A DNA stretch of 64,000 nt. It comes from Acidobacteriaceae bacterium (GTDB lineage: Bacteria; Acidobacteriota; Terriglobia; Terriglobales; Acidobacteriaceae). Both the position numbers and the translations under genes were made by a program. The stretch is taken from NCBI GenBank assembly GCA_030041435.1, contig JASHNW010000100.1, positions 1 to 64,000 of the forward strand, read 5' to 3'. Positions 1 to 7,639 of the stretch are shown piece after piece. Each line of letters begins with the position of its first letter. Position 1 is the stretch's first letter. A model generated the notes under the pieces. It was not told where the DNA came from. It worked only from the letters and a program-made list of their open reading frames with translations, and ran no database searches.

Positions 1-72
1 TCGGAAGCGATCGGGCGGGTGGTGTCGGGGAAGTACGAAGTGGTGGGGCGGCGCTACTTGCCCAAATCCTGA
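1..72 (+). CDS. C-terminal end of an unidentified protein (cut by window edge)
   Basis: Frame 1 is open from the first base to a TGA at 70-72 and encodes 23 residues ending GRRYLPKS. It overlaps the stop of the convergent membrane-protein gene by 19 bases, which is common for convergent pairs. The fragment is too short to assign a family. It may belong to the gene upstream of lipA, but nothing here proves a link. Confidence 0.4.
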   Translation, partial: SEAIGRVVSGKYEVVGRRYLPKS

Positions 73-479
73 TCCGGCCTGGCGCCTGCGATCGGGCCGG
101 CCTTCGGTGCCGGCGTCAGCGTGTACGCGAACAGCAGGCAGGCCGCCGTCGCGAACATCAAGCCCAGGTAAGGCGCAGCGATCAGCGTTTGCCCGCCCAG
201 CCGGAGCGAATCCGCAGTGGTGCAGGCAGCGCCCATGCACGCGCGCAAATGGATGAGAAACGCCGCGATATAGCCCCCGGTCAGAAGCAGCCACGCAGCG
301 ATGAGGCCGATGAGCGGCAATCGCAGGTAGAGGGCAAACGTCGCGATGGTGAGGGCGGGAAAGACGAACAGGACGGAATGAGAGGAAGCCACACCGCTGC
401 GCCACCACGCGAGGAGACCCCACGCGGAACTGGCAAGGCTCGCAAGGCCGGCAATCGTCAGCAACAGAATCTTCCGCAC
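54..479 (-). CDS. Small four-helix integral membrane protein of unknown function
   Basis: A 141-aa protein read leftward from a GTG start at 477-479. About four hydrophobic segments are visible (near residues 5-25, 35-55, 55-78 and 100-122), followed by a short polar tail rich in Pro, Ala and Gly. The loop before the last helix carries two cysteines (ACMGAAC). The gene diverges from lipA, whose ATG is 60 bases away, so the gap must hold both promoters. I do not recognise the family; small acidobacterial membrane proteins of this kind are usually annotated as hypothetical. Confidence 0.6.
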   Translation of the reverse strand: MRKILLLTIAGLASLASSAWGLLAWWRSGVASSHSVLFVFPALTIATFALYLRLPLIGLIAAWLLLTGGYIAAFLIHLRACMGAACTTADSLRLGGQTLIAAPYLGLMFATAACLLFAYTLTPAPKAGPIAGARPDQDLGK

Positions 480-539
480 GGTGCAGTTATACAGCGTCCG
501 GTCGGGCCACTCCGGGCTGATTCGCTAAAATAGAGATTC

Positions 540-1481
540 ATGGCTGCCGGCTCACCGCTCGTCTCTTCCGATCTTGTCCAGATCGATCTCGTGCCGAAGC
601 GCCCGGCGCCCAAACCGGAGTGGCTGCGGGCGCGCGCGCCCATGGGCGACAACTACCACGACCTGAAGAAGCTGGCGCGCAGCCTGAACCTGCACACGGT
701 GTGCGAGTCGGCCCAGTGCCCCAACATCGGCGAGTGCTGGCACCATAAGACCGCGACCTTCATGATGCTGGGCAACACCTGCACGCGGCGGTGCGGCTTC
801 TGCGCGGTTCCCAAGGGGCGTCCCGACGCGATCGATTTCGACGAGCCGCGGCGGGTAGCGGAGGCGGTCGCGCAGCTGGGGCTGAAATTCGCCGTCATCA
901 CCAGCGTCAATCGCGACGACGATATCGTGGGCGGAGCGCGCGCGTTCGTCATGGTGATCGAGGAGATCCGGCGCCAGGCGCCCGGCTGCCAGGTGGAAGT
1001 GCTGATTCCCGACTTCCAGGGCAACGAGGAAGCGATCCGCATGGTGGTGGAAGCGCGGCCGGAGATTCTGAACCACAACACCGAATCGGTGCCGCGGCTC
1101 TATCGAGTAGTTCGGTCGGGAGCTCGCTACGAGCGCACGCTGCGGCTGCTGGAGTATGCGAAGGAAATCGAGCCGAAGACGGTGACAAAATCCGGCGTGA
1201 TGGTCGGCCTCGGCGAGGAGATGGGCGAACTGCTGCAGGTTTATCGCGATCTGGCTGGCGTTGGTGTGAACGTACTGACCATCGGGCAGTATCTGCGGCC
1301 CTCGAAAGATCATCTGCCCATCGCGCGCTACTACACTCCGGACGAGTTCGCGTTCATGAAGCAGGAGGCGCTGGGGATGGGCTTCCGGCATGTCGAGTCC
1401 GGGCCGCTGGTGCGGTCTTCGTATCACGCGCACGAACAGGCGGACGCCGCTGAGTCGAACGGGGTGCGGGTGGTGATGTAA
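540..1481 (+). CDS. lipA: Lipoyl synthase
   Basis: A 313-aa radical-SAM enzyme that inserts two sulfurs into protein-bound octanoyl groups to make the lipoyl cofactor of 2-oxoacid dehydrogenases and the glycine cleavage system. Both iron-sulfur sites are visible: the auxiliary cluster cysteines C55, C60 and C66 (CESAQCPNIGEC) and the radical-SAM triad C81, C85 and C88 (CTRRCGFC). The RSSYHA motif near the C-terminus carries the serine that ligates the auxiliary cluster. Length is normal for LipA. The ATG at 540 gives a complete N-terminus. No lipB is seen beside it; one could lie left of the window. Confidence 0.96.
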   Translation: MAAGSPLVSSDLVQIDLVPKRPAPKPEWLRARAPMGDNYHDLKKLARSLNLHTVCESAQCPNIGECWHHKTATFMMLGNTCTRRCGFCAVPKGRPDAIDFDEPRRVAEAVAQLGLKFAVITSVNRDDDIVGGARAFVMVIEEIRRQAPGCQVEVLIPDFQGNEEAIRMVVEARPEILNHNTESVPRLYRVVRSGARYERTLRLLEYAKEIEPKTVTKSGVMVGLGEEMGELLQVYRDLAGVGVNVLTIGQYLRPSKDHLPIARYYTPDEFAFMKQEALGMGFRHVESGPLVRSSYHAHEQADAAESNGVRVVM

Positions 1482-1579
1482 TGTCAGGGCCGCACGCAGC
1501 GGTCCAGGAGCTGGCGCGGGTTCCTTTCCGGGCAGGTCGAGCATCTCCTCCTGTTTCTGTCTGACCGGATTGTTCCGAT

Positions 1580-1595
1580 AATGCATTTTTGCATT
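1580..1595. promoter_or_regulatory. Perfect inverted repeat upstream of the antitoxin gene (possible operator)
   Basis: The sequence AATGCA-TTTT-TGCATT is a perfect 6+4+6 inverted repeat ending 23 bases before the antitoxin ATG. AbrB/VapB-type antitoxins commonly repress their own operon by binding such palindromes, so autoregulation is likely. Binding is inferred, not shown. Confidence 0.5.
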
Positions 1596-1618
1596 ACAAT
1601 GGAACCGGAGGGCGATCC

Positions 1619-1870
1619 ATGGCGAAGCTGACGGTCACATCCCGGGGCCAGGTGACGTTCCGGAAAGAAGTGCTGCAGCACCTCGGCATCCGGCCCGGCG
1701 AGAAAATCGAGCTGGAACTGCTTCCCGGCGGCCGTGGAATCGTGAAAGCCGCTCGTCCCTCCGGCGGCATTGAGCGCATCTTCGGATTGCTGGCTGGGCG
1801 CTCCTCCAAGGTGGCCACCATTGACGAGATCAACGAGGCCATCGAAAAGGGATGGGCGGGCGAAAAGTGA
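1619..1870 (+). CDS. AbrB/MazE-fold antitoxin (VapB-like)
   Basis: An 83-aa protein whose N-terminus (MAKLTVTSRGQVTFRKEV) is a typical swapped-hairpin AbrB/SpoVT DNA-binding domain; the C-terminal half would bind the toxin. The ATG at 1619 is preferred over an in-frame ATG at 1589 because it has a purine-rich ribosome site (ggaaccggagg) and begins exactly at the domain. The stop TGA overlaps the GTG start of the PIN toxin as GTGA, so the two are translationally coupled. Together they form a type II toxin-antitoxin pair, likely autoregulated through the palindrome at 1580-1595. Confidence 0.85.
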   Translation: MAKLTVTSRGQVTFRKEVLQHLGIRPGEKIELELLPGGRGIVKAARPSGGIERIFGLLAGRSSKVATIDEINEAIEKGWAGEK

Positions 1871-2265
1871 AAATCACTGCGGATACCAACATCCTGCTTC
1901 GTGCTCTGGTGCGCGATGACGCAGCTCAGGCAAGGGCGGCCTCGCGAATCCTGCGCGAAGCCGCGCTCATCGCTCTGCCGCTCACCTGTCTGTGCGAACT
2001 GGCGTGGGTGCTGCGTCGGGTTTACGGATTGCAGCGGGACGAAATTCTCCTCGCTCTCGAGACCGTGCTGGAAGTTGAGAATGTCTCTGTGAATCGCGCT
2101 GCAGCGGACGCGGGAGTTGCCGCGTTGCGGGCCGGCGGCGATTTTGCCGACGGCGTAATTGCCTGGGACGGCGCCTGGCTGGGCGGCGAATCGTTTGTTT
2201 CCTTCGACAAGAGAGCTGTCAATGTTCTGAAGAAGCAGGGAATCGCAGCCCGCCTGCTCGAATAG
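1867..2265 (+). CDS. PIN-domain ribonuclease toxin (VapC-like)
   Basis: A 132-aa PIN-domain protein. The acidic residues expected for the metal-dependent RNase site are visible: D6 in ITADTN, the glutamate in CELAWVLRR, and the aspartates in GGDFADGVIAWDG, followed by the FVSFDKRAV strand. VapC toxins cleave tRNA or rRNA and are neutralised by the partner antitoxin. The start is the GTG at 1867, which overlaps the antitoxin stop by four bases. It shares little visible similarity with the other PIN protein at 12.6 kb, so the two systems look independent. Confidence 0.87.
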   Translation: MKITADTNILLRALVRDDAAQARAASRILREAALIALPLTCLCELAWVLRRVYGLQRDEILLALETVLEVENVSVNRAAADAGVAALRAGGDFADGVIAWDGAWLGGESFVSFDKRAVNVLKKQGIAARLLE

Positions 2266-2335
2266 AGAATGAATTGAAAGCAGCGCAGGCGCGTACAATA
2301 CCTGTTTTGAGCCTCCGTACAGAAGGACAACCATC

Positions 2336-2923
2336 ATGGCACCATCCGTAATGGCGGGCATCCCCGCACTCAAAGCCGACTACGCGCAGCTGCGCACGCG
2401 CATGGACAAAGCTGTGCAGGATTTTCAAACCAACCTCGGCTCGGTGCGCACCGGCCGCGCATCGATCCACATGCTCGACCAGGTGAAGGTGGACTACTAC
2501 GACACGCCGACGCCGCTGAACCAGGTGGCGCAGCTCACCACGCCCGATCCAAACCTGATCGTGATCCAGCCGTGGGACGTGAGCCTGATTGTCGAAATCG
2601 AAAAGGCGCTGCGCACGTCGGACCTGGGCTTCAATCCCAACAACGACGGCAAGATCGTGCGCGTGCCTGTGCCGCCGATGACCGAGGAGCGCCGGCGCGA
2701 GGTGGTGAAACACCTGCATCGCGTCCTCGAAGATCACCGGACGGCGGTGCGCAACATCCGGCGGGACGGCAACGAGCTGATCAAGAAGGCTTCGAAAGAC
2801 AAGAAGATTTCAGAAGACGAAGAGAAGCGATCGCTCGATGAGATTCAGAAGCTGACCGACGAAGAGATTAAAAAGATGGAAGAGATGGCAAAGAGGAAGG
2901 AAGTGGAAGTGATGCAGGTTTGA
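2336..2923 (+). CDS. frr: Ribosome recycling factor
   Basis: A 195-aa protein that, with EF-G, splits post-termination ribosomes. The conserved core is clear: SVRTGRASIHMLDQVKVDYY, TPLNQVAQLT, PWD, NNDGKIVRVPVPPMTEERRREVVK and the helical C-terminus. Family members are usually about 185 aa; the extra residues are at the N-terminus, and a start at the ATG at 2351 (MAGIPALKADY) is a plausible alternative. The usual partner pyrH is not adjacent. A strong terminator follows immediately. Confidence 0.97.
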   Translation: MAPSVMAGIPALKADYAQLRTRMDKAVQDFQTNLGSVRTGRASIHMLDQVKVDYYDTPTPLNQVAQLTTPDPNLIVIQPWDVSLIVEIEKALRTSDLGFNPNNDGKIVRVPVPPMTEERRREVVKHLHRVLEDHRTAVRNIRRDGNELIKKASKDKKISEDEEKRSLDEIQKLTDEEIKKMEEMAKRKEVEVMQV

Positions 2924-2944
2924 GCGCGCTGCCGCGCAGAGCGC

Positions 2945-2976
2945 AAAAAGGCCGTCCCATGCGGGACGGCCTTTTT
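2945..2976. terminator. Bidirectional Rho-independent terminator
   Basis: A perfect hairpin (ggccgtccc / gggacggcc, loop of four bases) is flanked by A5 on the left and T5 on the right. It can end frr transcripts rightward and transcripts of the convergent secreted-protein gene (stop at 3005) leftward. Confidence 0.93.
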
Positions 2977-3004
2977 ATCTGCGACCAGGAGTAGCGCTTC
3001 GCTG

Positions 3005-3667
3005 TTACACGCCGCTCGAAATGTTGCCGCTGTTGGCCGGGGCGATGCCGATTTGCAGGAAGGTTCCGGGTTGGAGCTTCAGGTTGCCGTCCTTCTTCGT
3101 AAAAGTGCCGGAGTTCTGAGCCTGCACACTGCTTTTGAGCGCAATGTGGTTCAGCACGCCGGACTCCTGATCGATCCTGGCCTGGCTGTCGACGTGTCTT
3201 GGGGCAGACCCTATCGTATCGACGCCGTACGCTGCCAGCGTGTCTGCGTCAGATGGAAATGCGCCGAGCAGGGTGACCTTCACCGGAATCTGCTTGCCGC
3301 CTTTCAACTGGGCGGTGGTGAAATCCAGAGTCAGCTGCGACGGGCTGCCGTTGGCGGAGGGTTCGACGCGTTCCACGGTTCCGATCAGTTCCGTCCCCCT
3401 GTCGAGCTTCAGGCCGTCTGCGGTTTTCACGGATCCATCGAGCTTCGCCCTGACCGTTTCACCCTGTTTTGCCGATTCGGTATCGATGGAGCCGACAAGC
3501 CGGGCGTTGACGCCGACCAGGCTCCACGCATGAGCCGAGGCAGACTGGGTGGAGGGATCCGACGCCTGCGCGTTTTGGTCCGCCTGGGCGGAGGCTGCAC
3601 CGGCAACCGCGAAAGACGCGAGCGCCAGGCCCATAGACAAATTTCGCAAGTATGCTGCAAATCGCAT
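3005..3667 (-). CDS. Secreted hypothetical protein, paralog of the next gene
   Basis: A 220-aa protein with a clear Sec signal peptide (MRFAAYLRNLSMGLALASFAVAGAASAQ, cleavage after AxA). The ATG at 3667 follows an aaggagta ribosome site; a TTG one codon upstream is less likely. The mature part has the pattern VGVNARLVGSIDTESAKQGETVRAKLDG...DRGTELIGTVERV, predicted to be mostly beta strands, and ends with GTFTKKDGNLKLQPGTFLQIGI. The same blocks recur in the 4109-4714 gene, so the two arose by tandem duplication. The fold resembles SLH/TrbI-like beta-barrel domains found in acidobacterial secreted proteins, but I assign no function. Confidence 0.82.
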   Translation of the reverse strand: MRFAAYLRNLSMGLALASFAVAGAASAQADQNAQASDPSTQSASAHAWSLVGVNARLVGSIDTESAKQGETVRAKLDGSVKTADGLKLDRGTELIGTVERVEPSANGSPSQLTLDFTTAQLKGGKQIPVKVTLLGAFPSDADTLAAYGVDTIGSAPRHVDSQARIDQESGVLNHIALKSSVQAQNSGTFTKKDGNLKLQPGTFLQIGIAPANSGNISSGV

Positions 3668-3860
3668 CAATGAACTACTCCTTTACATTTGGGAAAATTC
3701 GCGCTTCGAACGCGCGAGCGGAATACCTGGTTCCGCCTTCGGGACCGCTGCCGCGACGGGCAGCCATCCAACAGCATTTCTCCTGCGGAGCTCAGCGGGG
3801 GAGCATCCGGCCACCCGCACCGCGATCAGTTCCGTATGGAATGAAATGCCTGGGTCATCA

Positions 3861-3882
3861 CCATCCTCTGTATTGTTCGACG
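3861..3882 (-). promoter_or_regulatory. Conserved upstream element, copy 1
   Basis: Read leftward, the core is CGTCGAACAATACAGAGGAT, about 195 bases before the start of the 3005-3667 gene. It matches the element at 4944-4965 at 18 of 22 positions, while surrounding sequence has diverged. This suggests a shared promoter or operator; the sigma factor is unknown. Confidence 0.45.
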
Positions 3883-4040
3883 CTGCGCAACCCGATCGGT
3901 CGCAGAATCGAGGTAGTGGTGGAGAGTTTATTTATTTTCGTGCGTGCGCAACCAATGCGCGCGGCGATCATCGTGCTGCCGCCGAGGAGCCGCGTGCGAC
4001 GAGCGCCGGGGAACCAAAGTGGAGGCCCGGGCAAAAGAAA

Positions 4041-4062
4041 GGGCCGTCGCGCCGGACGGCCC
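4041..4062 (-). terminator. Rho-independent terminator of the second secreted paralog
   Basis: The stem gggccgtc / gacggccc is followed, when read leftward, by a T-rich tail (TTTCTTTT). It lies 47 bases beyond the stop of the 4109-4714 gene. Confidence 0.75.
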
Positions 4063-4108
4063 CACAATTCGCTCTCAGAGAGGATGGCACAAACAATTTG
4101 CCGATTTC

Positions 4109-4714
4109 TTACTCGGCTGCGCTGGTCGAGTTGCTGGTCGTCGCCGGCGCCACGCCCATCTGCAGATAGGTGCCCGCGGTCAGCTTGAAGTTTCCATCGG
4201 CTTTGGTAAAGGTGCCCGAGTTCGCGCTCTGCACAGCGGCAGTAAGCGCAACGCCGGGCAGTGCACCGGGCTCCTGATCGACGCTGTGGTCGGGGCCGAC
4301 GTGATTGGCCACCGTATCTATCGTCTGGTCAGCGTCAAGCGACTGCTCCCCCTCGCTGGAAGGGTAGGCGGCCAGCAGCGTCGCCTTCACCGGAATCTGT
4401 TTTCCATCTTTTAGCTGCGCCGTGCTGAACAGCACGCTCACGCTGGCGGGTCCGCCGTTGGCCGCCGCTTTTACATCGGTTACTTTGCCGAGCAGCTCCG
4501 TGCCCTTCGGGAGCTTCACCCCGTCAGCGGTTTTCAGAGTGCCGTCCAGCCTGACTGCGACCGTCTGCCCCTGGGTTGCGGTTCGCGAGTCGAGGGGCTG
4601 CACCAGTCTTGTGTTCACGCCCACCAGCGACTGCGCCGATGCTGCGCCGGCAGACACGAAGGAAGCCATCGCCAGGGCAAAGGACAAGTTCTTCAAAGAA
4701 AGTGTGAATCGCAT
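4109..4714 (-). CDS. Secreted hypothetical protein, paralog of the previous gene
   Basis: A 201-aa protein starting with MRFTLSLKNLSFALAMASFVSAGAASAQ, a Sec signal peptide very similar to that of the 3005-3667 product. The ATG at 4714 has a strong ribosome site (aaggagt), whereas the frame stays open upstream without one. The mature region repeats the paralog's blocks: VGVNTRLVQPLDSRTATQGQ, LKTADGVKLPKGTELLGKV, LKDGKQIPVKATLL and GTFTKADGNFKLTAGTYLQMG. The paralog carries a short insert after the signal peptide that is missing here. Likely periplasmic or cell-surface; function unknown. Confidence 0.85.
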   Translation of the reverse strand: MRFTLSLKNLSFALAMASFVSAGAASAQSLVGVNTRLVQPLDSRTATQGQTVAVRLDGTLKTADGVKLPKGTELLGKVTDVKAAANGGPASVSVLFSTAQLKDGKQIPVKATLLAAYPSSEGEQSLDADQTIDTVANHVGPDHSVDQEPGALPGVALTAAVQSANSGTFTKADGNFKLTAGTYLQMGVAPATTSNSTSAAE

Positions 4715-5037
4715 CAGATAACTCCTTGTACAGATAGGTCGCCCTGCCAGTTCGCAGCTTCGCCCGATTCCGACGAATGGCGCGCACACTACGGCCTTCA
4801 GCATCAGGGCCGCAATATGGCGGTTCATCCGGAGCGTTGACTGGGTAACGGCGCGGGCGCGCCAGCGGAAAACAACATGGTTCCGCCCCGCAGATCGCCT
4901 CCGATGCCCGGCAGAAAAAACGCCCGGAGGAGACGACCCAATACCACCCTCTGTAAGGTTCGACGTAAGGGAAGGCAAAATGGATTCAGAAAACCCCGCG
5001 CCTGTAACCAAACTTTAGCTTTCGGCGCGGCTGCGCG
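4715..5037. promoter_or_regulatory. Upstream region of the second secreted paralog
   Basis: This 323-base gap has no supported gene. It holds the conserved element at 4944-4965 and must contain the promoter of the 4109-4714 gene; the long distance to the start codon suggests a long 5' leader. Confidence 0.4.
4944..4965 (-). promoter_or_regulatory. Conserved upstream element, copy 2
   Basis: Read leftward the core is CGTCGAACCTTACAGAGGGT, about 230 bases before the start of the 4109-4714 gene, and it matches the copy at 3861-3882. See that entry. Confidence 0.45.
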
Positions 5038-5280
5038 TTACATCACGTAGGCGACGCGTTCCAGCTCCTGCTGCATGCACTCGATGGGGCAGGCGCTGCC
5101 TTCCAGCCGCGCTACGGCTTCGCGCACCATGACGGAGTCCACTCCATAGCCGCGGCCGGAGAGGAAGATAGTCACCAGCTCCGCCGCCTGGAAGGTGTCG
5201 AAGCCGGACCGGAGGAGTTCGGTGCGCAGACCTGCAAGCTCCGCCACCGGGAATTTCTCAATTCTGCTGTCGCTTGCCAT
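5038..5280 (-). CDS. Small cytosolic protein of unknown function
   Basis: An 80-aa protein (MASDSRIEKFPVAELAGL...) with no signal peptide or membrane segment. It is predicted to be mostly helical and carries two cysteines in ACPIEC. The ATG at 5280 is preceded by a ggagcg ribosome site. The GRGYGVDS stretch and acidic helices do not match a family I can name. It diverges from the small membrane-protein gene to its right. Confidence 0.6.
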   Translation of the reverse strand: MASDSRIEKFPVAELAGLRTELLRSGFDTFQAAELVTIFLSGRGYGVDSVMVREAVARLEGSACPIECMQQELERVAYVM

Positions 5281-5468
5281 GGTTCGCTCCGTTTCATCCA
5301 GCGCCTGTTGCGCCGGAACCGTACCGCTGTTTCAACCCCTCGTTCGTTTAGACACTGGTTTGCGGCGGAAGTGTCGCTTCCCGTTCCTCGATTCCCGCGG
5401 ATTTTTGTTGCATGCGCTGTGCCGTTCCATGCCACGACAAATTATTGTTGCGCCGTACACTGGATTGC

Positions 5469-5615
5469 ATGGCCGATTCCAACGATTCTCGCGATACGCA
5501 GGCAACCCGTGGCGGGCCTTCCTGGGGCCTGATGCTCCTGATCATGCTGCTGGCCATGCTTGCCGCTGTCGCCATCGCGTGGGCCTTCATCACCCCCGCG
5601 CTGCACCCTCACTGA
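5469..5615 (+). CDS. Very small single-pass membrane protein
   Basis: A 48-aa protein (MADSNDSRDTQATRGGPSW...) with a polar N-terminal tail and one strongly hydrophobic helix (LMLLIMLLAMLAAVAIAWAF) near the C-terminus. It may be a real tail-anchored small protein, since the hydrophobic pattern is unlikely by chance, but the ribosome site is weak. Function unknown. Confidence 0.45.
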   Translation: MADSNDSRDTQATRGGPSWGLMLLIMLLAMLAAVAIAWAFITPALHPH

Positions 5616-5720
5616 TACGCTGCGGCCTCGGCGCCGGTTCCGCATCTGCGGCGCCCCAGCCTTACAATCGCATCGGAAAGATTGGCTGCACGCCATGCGC
5701 GGTGTGCGGATTGGAGACAG

Positions 5721-6377
5721 ATGCTGCGCGTGGGTCTGACCGGCGGACTGGGCAGCGGCAAATCGACGGCTGCCGCGATGTTCCGCGAGCAGGGCATTCA
5801 CCTGCTCGAGGCCGATGCCATCGCGCGCAGCATGATGCAGCCCGGAGAAGCCGTGTATCGCGCCATCGTCGAACACTTCGGCCCTTCGGTCGTGCGCCCT
5901 GACGGCGCTCTCGATCGCGCGCGGCTCGCGGCGCTGGCCTTCGGGCAGGGCCGGCTCGCGGAACTGAACCGCATTGTGCATCCACCGGTGGTCGCCGAGC
6001 AGGAGCGCCGGACGCAGGAGATCTTCGCATCCCATCCGCAGGCAGTCGTGATGATCGAGTCGGCGCTCATCTTTGAAGCGGAGGCGTGGGGCACGGCGCC
6101 GGGATGGCGCCGGCGCTTCGACCGTGTGATTTTGATTCAGGCGCCCGACGATCTTAAAATCGAGCGCTTCCTCGCGCGCATTCTGCCTGCGGATGTCAGC
6201 TGCGAACAGCGAATGGCGGCGGAAGCCGATGCCCGGGCGCGCCTGGCTGCGCAACTGCCGGATGCCGAGAAGGCTGCGCGCTCCGACTATGTGATCGACA
6301 ACTCCGGCGCCCTGGATGCTACCCGGCGGCAGGTGGAGCGCATTGCCGCGGAACTCCGCGCCCAGGCCGGGGTTTGA
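5721..6377 (+). CDS. coaE: Dephospho-CoA kinase
   Basis: A 218-aa P-loop kinase that phosphorylates the 3' hydroxyl of dephospho-CoA, the last step of coenzyme A synthesis. The Walker A loop GLTGGLGSGKST lies at residues 5-16, and the family signature LEADAIAR (DAD/DxI type) follows. The lid region has RHxQD-like sequence (DVSCEQRMAAEADARAR), and the protein ends with an IDNSG strand typical of CoaE. The ATG at 5721 puts the P-loop at the usual distance from the N-terminus. Confidence 0.93.
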   Translation: MLRVGLTGGLGSGKSTAAAMFREQGIHLLEADAIARSMMQPGEAVYRAIVEHFGPSVVRPDGALDRARLAALAFGQGRLAELNRIVHPPVVAEQERRTQEIFASHPQAVVMIESALIFEAEAWGTAPGWRRRFDRVILIQAPDDLKIERFLARILPADVSCEQRMAAEADARARLAAQLPDAEKAARSDYVIDNSGALDATRRQVERIAAELRAQAGV

Positions 6378-6489
6378 ACATCCAGTCGATACAATGAGAA
6401 TTGCCGGAAGTTCCGCACTGCCGCCTGGCCCGCGCTCCGTTTCTGTGCCCATGCACGCGGCGATGCAGGAACTTTGAACGAAGAATCCT

Positions 6490-7629
6490 ATGACTTTCCG
6501 CAGACTTCTACTCGTTTTCCTCATCGTTGGAGGTTTCTGGTATTTCGTCACCCACGCCAACCTGCGCAACCTCAGCCTCGCAGACTCAAACCGGTCGGCG
6601 CTCACGCTCACCGAGGCCCAGGCGGCGCCGGAATATACCTCCTCCGAGCTGAACAACATCTCGATCTACAAGCGCGTGGTCCCTTCGGTCGTCAACATCA
6701 CCTCTACGACGGTGACGCTCGACTTCTTCTATGGCTTTGTGCCCGCCGAAGGGCAGGGTTCGGGATTCATCCTCGACAAGCAGGGTCACATCCTGACGAA
6801 TTACCACGTGATCGCCAATGCCAGGAACATCGAAGTCCAGACGCACGACAAGCATCGCTACTCCGCGCAGGTGATCGGCCGCGATAAGTACCACGACCTG
6901 GCGCTGCTGCAGATCAACGCGCCCAATCTAGTGCCCGCGGTGCTGGCCAGCTCGCGCGATCTCCAGGTGGGGCAGCAGGTCTACGCCATTGGGAATCCGT
7001 TTGGGCTGTCCGGGACGATGACGGAGGGAATCATCAGCGCCATCCGCTCGGTCAAAGGGCCCGAAGAGGCCCCCATCGAGAATGCGATCCAGACCGACGC
7101 CGCCATCAACCCCGGCAACTCCGGCGGCCCGCTGCTGAACTCGCATGGCGAGGTGATCGGAATCAATTCGATGATCGCCCAAAACGGGGCGGAACAGAAC
7201 GCCGGCATTGGATTCGCCATTCCGATCGATACGGCGAAGGCTGTGCTGGGAGACTTTCAGAAGTATGGGCACGCGCGGCGGCCGTCGCTGGGCATCAGCA
7301 CGCTGGCGATTGGGCCGGACCTGGCCGAACAGATGGGCCTGGCTGCCAGCTACGGTCTGCTGATCGAAAGCACCGTACCCGGCGGCGCGGCCGAACGCGC
7401 GGGCCTGCGCGGCGGCAACCAGACTGCCTATCTCGGCAACATGCAGATTTCCATCGGCGGCGACCTCATCGTCGGCGTCGACGGCCAGGAGATCACCAAC
7501 GCGCAGCAGCTCGCCGACATCATGGACCAGCACCAGCCTGGCGACACCGTGACGGTGACGTTCTACCGCGGGCGCAGGAAGATGACGGCGCGGGTGACAC
7601 TGGGCGAAGCGCACGACGAGACAGCCTGA
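6490..7629 (+). CDS. Membrane-anchored HtrA/DegP-type serine protease with PDZ domain
   Basis: A 379-aa trypsin-like protease. An uncleaved or signal-anchor helix is at residues 5-22, so the catalytic part lies in the periplasm. The triad is H106 (TNYHVI), D136 (YHDLAL) and S211 (NPGNSGGP). A single PDZ domain follows (about residues 280-375; ISIGGDLIVGVDGQEI). With one PDZ it resembles DegS/HtrA2 more than two-PDZ DegP. Likely role: quality control or signalling in envelope stress. It sits 10 bases upstream of the SDR gene and could be cotranscribed with it. Confidence 0.93.
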   Translation: MTFRRLLLVFLIVGGFWYFVTHANLRNLSLADSNRSALTLTEAQAAPEYTSSELNNISIYKRVVPSVVNITSTTVTLDFFYGFVPAEGQGSGFILDKQGHILTNYHVIANARNIEVQTHDKHRYSAQVIGRDKYHDLALLQINAPNLVPAVLASSRDLQVGQQVYAIGNPFGLSGTMTEGIISAIRSVKGPEEAPIENAIQTDAAINPGNSGGPLLNSHGEVIGINSMIAQNGAEQNAGIGFAIPIDTAKAVLGDFQKYGHARRPSLGISTLAIGPDLAEQMGLAASYGLLIESTVPGGAAERAGLRGGNQTAYLGNMQISIGGDLIVGVDGQEITNAQQLADIMDQHQPGDTVTVTFYRGRRKMTARVTLGEAHDETA

Positions 7630-7639
7630 GGGTCAAACC

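Larger units (their letters stand above)
3668..4108. promoter_or_regulatory. Upstream region between the two secreted paralogs
   Basis: This 441-base gap holds no convincing gene. It contains the promoter region of the 3005-3667 gene, including a 22-base element at 3861-3882 that is shared with the upstream region of the paralog, and the terminator of the 4109-4714 gene at 4041-4062. Confidence 0.5.
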
